DNA of 64,000 bases, taken from the NCBI RefSeq assembly GCF_025979705.1, contig NZ_CP110136.1:2728001-2792000 (forward strand). Reading direction: 5' to 3'. The notes beneath the pieces were generated by a model. That model ran no database searches. It saw only the letters and a program-made list of their open reading frames with translations, and was not told where the DNA came from. A program made the translations under genes and the position numbers. Shown here piece by piece: positions 62,002 through 64,000 of the stretch. The DNA is from Hymenobacter sp. YIM 151858-1 (lineage in GTDB: Bacteria > Bacteroidota > Bacteroidia > Cytophagales > Hymenobacteraceae). The number at the start of each line of letters is the position of its first letter. Position 1 is the first letter of the stretch.

Positions 62002-63249
62002 ATGCGCCTGCGCTACCTTTTTCCGTTTATCGCCGCCTCGGCCCTGAGCACTTCGGCCGCTGCCCAACAAGAAGCCAAAGCGCGCAAGCTGCACGAGCAG
62101 GTTTTTACGGTTGATACGCACGCCGACACCCCGATGAACCTGGTAAAGCCGGGCTTCGACCTGACCAAAGACCACGACCCTGCCGAAGCCAAGCTCGACT
62201 TTCCGAAGCTGAAGCGCGGCGGGCTCGATGCGGTATTCTGGGCGGTGTACATGGGGCAAGGGCCGCGCACGCCCGAGGGCAACGCCGCGGCCAAGCAGGA
62301 GGCGCTCAAGATTTTCGAGGCCATCCACGCGGCCATCAAAGCGCACCCCTTGGAAATAGCCTTGGCTACCACGCCCGCCCAGGCCGTGCGCATTCGCAAG
62401 GCCGGCAAGCGGGCCATCTTCATCGGCATCGAGAATGGCTACCCCATGGGCCGCGACCTAGGGCTGCTGCGGCAGTACTACAACCTGGGGGCGCGCTACC
62501 TGACGCTGTGCCACGGCACCAACAACGACCTCTGCGACTCCAGCACCGACCCCAACGGCCCCGAATACCAGGGCCTGAGCCTCCTGGGCGTGCAGGCCGT
62601 AGCCGAAATGAACCGCCTGGGCATGATGGTGGATATTTCGCACACCTCCGACTCCACGTTCTACGATGTGCTGCGGGTGTCGAAAGCCCCCATCATTGCC
62701 TCGCACTCGGCGGCGCGGGCCATCAGCGACGTACCCCGCAACCTCTCCGACGACATGCTGCGCGCCCTGGCCCGGCACGGCGGCGTGGTACAGCTCAACT
62801 TGTTCAGCCCCTATGTGCGCCCGCTGCCGCCCGACGCCGTGCGCGATGCCGCGGTGCAGGCGTTCAACAGCAAATGGAAGATCAAGAACTTCCTGAACGT
62901 GTACAGCCTGCCCGAGGCCGAGCAAAAGCTGGCGCTGGCCGAAATGGATGAGCTGAGCAAACGCTTTCCGGTGCCGCTGGCTACCGTGCAGGATGCCGCC
63001 AACCAGATCGACCACATTGTGCGCGTAGCCGGCATCGACCACGTGGGCATCGGCGGCGACTTCGACGGCGGCACCGAGCTCGACGGCCTGCGCGACGTGG
63101 GCGAGTACCCCAACCTTTCGATTGAACTGGTGCGGCGCGGCTACTCGCGGCGCGATATCGAGAAGATTTGGAGCGGCAACCTGTTCCGGGTGATGCGCGC
63201 CGTGGAAAAGGCCCGGGCGGCCGGGCCCGCAGCTGCCGCCGGCCAGTAG
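62002..63249 (+). CDS. Exported M19-family dipeptidase
   Basis: A 415-residue renal-dipeptidase-like (M19) zinc enzyme. The signal peptide is about 1-20 (YLFPFIAASALSTSAAAQ). Metal-site motifs occur in family order: FTVDTHADTP (HxD, about 40), GIENGYPMG, DISHTSDSTFYDV, IIASHSAARAI and HVGIGGDFDGG. It hydrolyses dipeptides, probably in the periplasm or at the cell surface, or acts on peptidoglycan dipeptides. The ATG at 62002 places the signal peptide at the start. Confidence 0.92.
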   Translation: MRLRYLFPFIAASALSTSAAAQQEAKARKLHEQVFTVDTHADTPMNLVKPGFDLTKDHDPAEAKLDFPKLKRGGLDAVFWAVYMGQGPRTPEGNAAAKQEALKIFEAIHAAIKAHPLEIALATTPAQAVRIRKAGKRAIFIGIENGYPMGRDLGLLRQYYNLGARYLTLCHGTNNDLCDSSTDPNGPEYQGLSLLGVQAVAEMNRLGMMVDISHTSDSTFYDVLRVSKAPIIASHSAARAISDVPRNLSDDMLRALARHGGVVQLNLFSPYVRPLPPDAVRDAAVQAFNSKWKIKNFLNVYSLPEAEQKLALAEMDELSKRFPVPLATVQDAANQIDHIVRVAGIDHVGIGGDFDGGTELDGLRDVGEYPNLSIELVRRGYSRRDIEKIWSGNLFRVMRAVEKARAAGPAAAAGQ

Positions 63250-63286
63250 CCGCCGGCGCACCTAGGGCCCCGGCTCTGGAGCCGGG

Positions 63287-63688
63287 CTAGGATTGCTGCT
63301 GCAGCCAGTCGTAGGCCGAGGCCAGGTCGTCGAAGGCAGCTACCACGGGGTTGGTGAGCAGCACGTGCAGCCGGTCGAAGGTTTCGCGCCCGATAAAGTA
63401 GTGCTGCGAGTACACCCACGCCACGTAGCGCAAGCCCGCGTTGCGGATGGTGGGCAGCCACTCGGTTAGGGCCCAGCGCACGGCCTCCTGGTTGGGCCGG
63501 AGCACCTGCGAAATATCGCAGAGCACTTTGGGGGTGTTTTCTTCGCGCAGGGCCTGCCCAACGAGGGCGCAGCTTTCCTGTACTTGCTCCAACGTGGGCG
63601 TACCGTACCACTCGAGGTACAACCAATCCGTGGATTCGTCGTGCGAAAGAGCAAGCACCGGAGATTCGTGAAGCAATCGGGTGACCAT
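63287..63688 (-). CDS. Small protein, STAS/SpoIIAA-like fold possible
   Basis: A 133-residue soluble protein: LALSHDESTDWLYLEWYGTPTLEQVQESC looks like the N-terminal strand-helix of the SpoIIAA-like family, and VLCDISQVLRPNQEAVRWAL, GLRYVAWVYSQHY and TNPVVAAFDDLASAYDWLQQQ follow the same plan. The fold assignment is tentative. A -7 box lies at 63727-63734 on the minus strand. Confidence 0.6.
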   Translation of the reverse strand: MVTRLLHESPVLALSHDESTDWLYLEWYGTPTLEQVQESCALVGQALREENTPKVLCDISQVLRPNQEAVRWALTEWLPTIRNAGLRYVAWVYSQHYFIGRETFDRLHVLLTNPVVAAFDDLASAYDWLQQQS

Positions 63689-63726
63689 GAATTGTGCGGC
63701 TAAGTACTAAGTAGCTGAACGGGGCG

Positions 63727-63734
63727 CAAAACTA
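63727..63734 (-). promoter_or_regulatory. -7 box for the 63287 gene
   Basis: TAGTTTTG on the minus strand matches TAnnTTTG, 39 nt before the start codon. Confidence 0.5.
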
Positions 63735-63830
63735 GGCTTTCATAACCGATTGACCATGAAATTATTATGCATTAACTCAATTTTCGCCTCTTGATTGCAG
63801 CCAACGGCGTCTTTCTTTAGCCACAAAAAA

Positions 63831-63862
63831 GCCCCTGCACTGCTGCAGGGGCCTGTTTTTGC
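63831..63862. terminator. Terminator between repeats and the partial gene
   Basis: A 9-bp perfect stem GCCCCTGCA/TGCAGGGGC (63831-63839 with 63844-63852) is preceded by AAAAAA and followed by CTGTTTTT, so it can act in both orientations. Confidence 0.75.
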
Positions 63863-63921
63863 AGTAACTACCTAGGGCGCTGCTGGTTGGGCGCGTGCAC
63901 CCGGCAATTGGCGCTGGCCGG

Positions 63922-64000
63922 CTAAGCCACGTTGGCCAGCCACGTCACCTTGAAAAACCGCCGGTGCACCTCAAGGGCCCGCCACAGGGCATGGCGCACG
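63922..64000 (-). CDS. Partial CDS, 3' end only
   Basis: The last 25 codons of a minus-strand gene run off the right edge: VRHALWRALEVHRRFFKVTW then LANVA, stop TAG at 63922-63924. Too short to identify. A terminator at 63831 follows on the same strand, which supports a real 3' end. Confidence 0.5.
   Translation of the reverse strand, partial: VRHALWRALEVHRRFFKVTWLANVA

Larger units (their letters stand above)
79..63876. repeat. Dispersed heptamer ACCTAGG / CCTAGGT, about 86 CCTAGG sites
   Basis: CCTAGG begins at about 79, 155, 188, 1501, 1564, 3610, 3853, 4480, 4879, 8466, 9265, 9274, 9402, 9425, 10263, 10500, 12708, 13712, 14168, 15287, 15584, 16241, 17459, 18047, 18293, 18875, 19645, 19825, 20177, 21624, 21756, 22103, 23053, 23952, 25827, 27259, 28139, 28679, 28955, 29318, 30228, 33205, 33395, 33501, 33627, 36535, 36588, 38413, 40125, 40190, 40269, 40505, 41207, 42618, 43419, 43500, 44148, 47108, 47429, 48972, 49649, 50372, 50702, 51137, 51194, 52507, 52690, 54278, 54925, 55117, 55437, 55777, 56470, 56575, 56773, 56899, 57983, 58372, 58579, 58753, 59583, 61426, 61622, 62457, 63261 and 63871 (counted by eye). 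About 42 read ACCTAGG on the plus strand, 36 on the minus strand, 2 on both and 6 on neither. Sites lie in genes of both strands and between genes. About 22 extend to GCACCTAGG. Function unknown. Confidence 0.9.

Overview
The window looks like the chromosome of a high-GC member of the Bacteroidota, most likely a Hymenobacter-type Cytophagales. The reasons are the type IX secretion gene sprA between ruvA and gcvH, secreted proteins with C-terminal type IX sorting domains, a SusC/TonB-dependent receptor with a carboxypeptidase-regulatory domain, an exosortase X pair, and repeated -7 boxes of the form TAnnTTTG, the Bacteroidota sigma-A signature. Species cannot be named from sequence alone.

Layout. 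0.3-10.7 kb: ruvA, sprA, gcvH, a VanZ-like protein and an M28 peptidase. 10.9-17.4 kb: an exported protein, yicC, then a TonB-dependent receptor and a type IX-sorted protein behind an 11-bp-periodic operator array resembling Pho boxes. 17.5-23 kb: envelope polysaccharide genes (GT4 glycosyltransferase, flippase), a MoxR ATPase, exosortase X with its partner, and a LytTR response regulator. 23-30.6 kb: a PAS hybrid histidine kinase, three tRNAs (Leu and a duplicated Gly), mutS and a TrmH-family methyltransferase. 30.7-44.9 kb: M36 peptidase, a J-domain membrane protein, TerC, YajQ, PLP dehydratase, a frameshifted DUF962 gene, a thioesterase, an NYN nuclease, a YdjM-like membrane protein and mfd. 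44.9-46.3 kb: an AT-rich three-gene island. 47-64 kb: accessory enzymes, peptidases, a GlxA/AraC regulator broken by a stop codon, and many dispersed palindromic repeats.

Two things stand out. (1) The AT-rich island encodes, in order, a protein resembling an ADP-ribosyltransferase toxin, a small protein, and a SecB-like chaperone. This is the architecture of toxin-antitoxin-chaperone systems and most resembles the anti-phage system CmdTAC. (2) The hexamer CCTAGG occurs about 86 times in 64 kb, roughly four times the base-composition expectation, although CTAG is usually avoided in bacteria. About 80 of the 86 are extended to the non-palindromic heptamer ACCTAGG on exactly one strand (two copies on both). 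Inside genes the glycine codon after the rare leucine codon CTA switches so as to preserve the heptamer. This looks like a selected genome-wide signal (uptake-sequence-like or HIP1-like), not codon usage.

Functionally the window mixes housekeeping DNA repair (RuvA, MutS, Mfd), type IX secretion and its cargo, surface polysaccharide and exosortase functions, and signalling. No rRNA, IS transposase, integrase or CRISPR array was seen.
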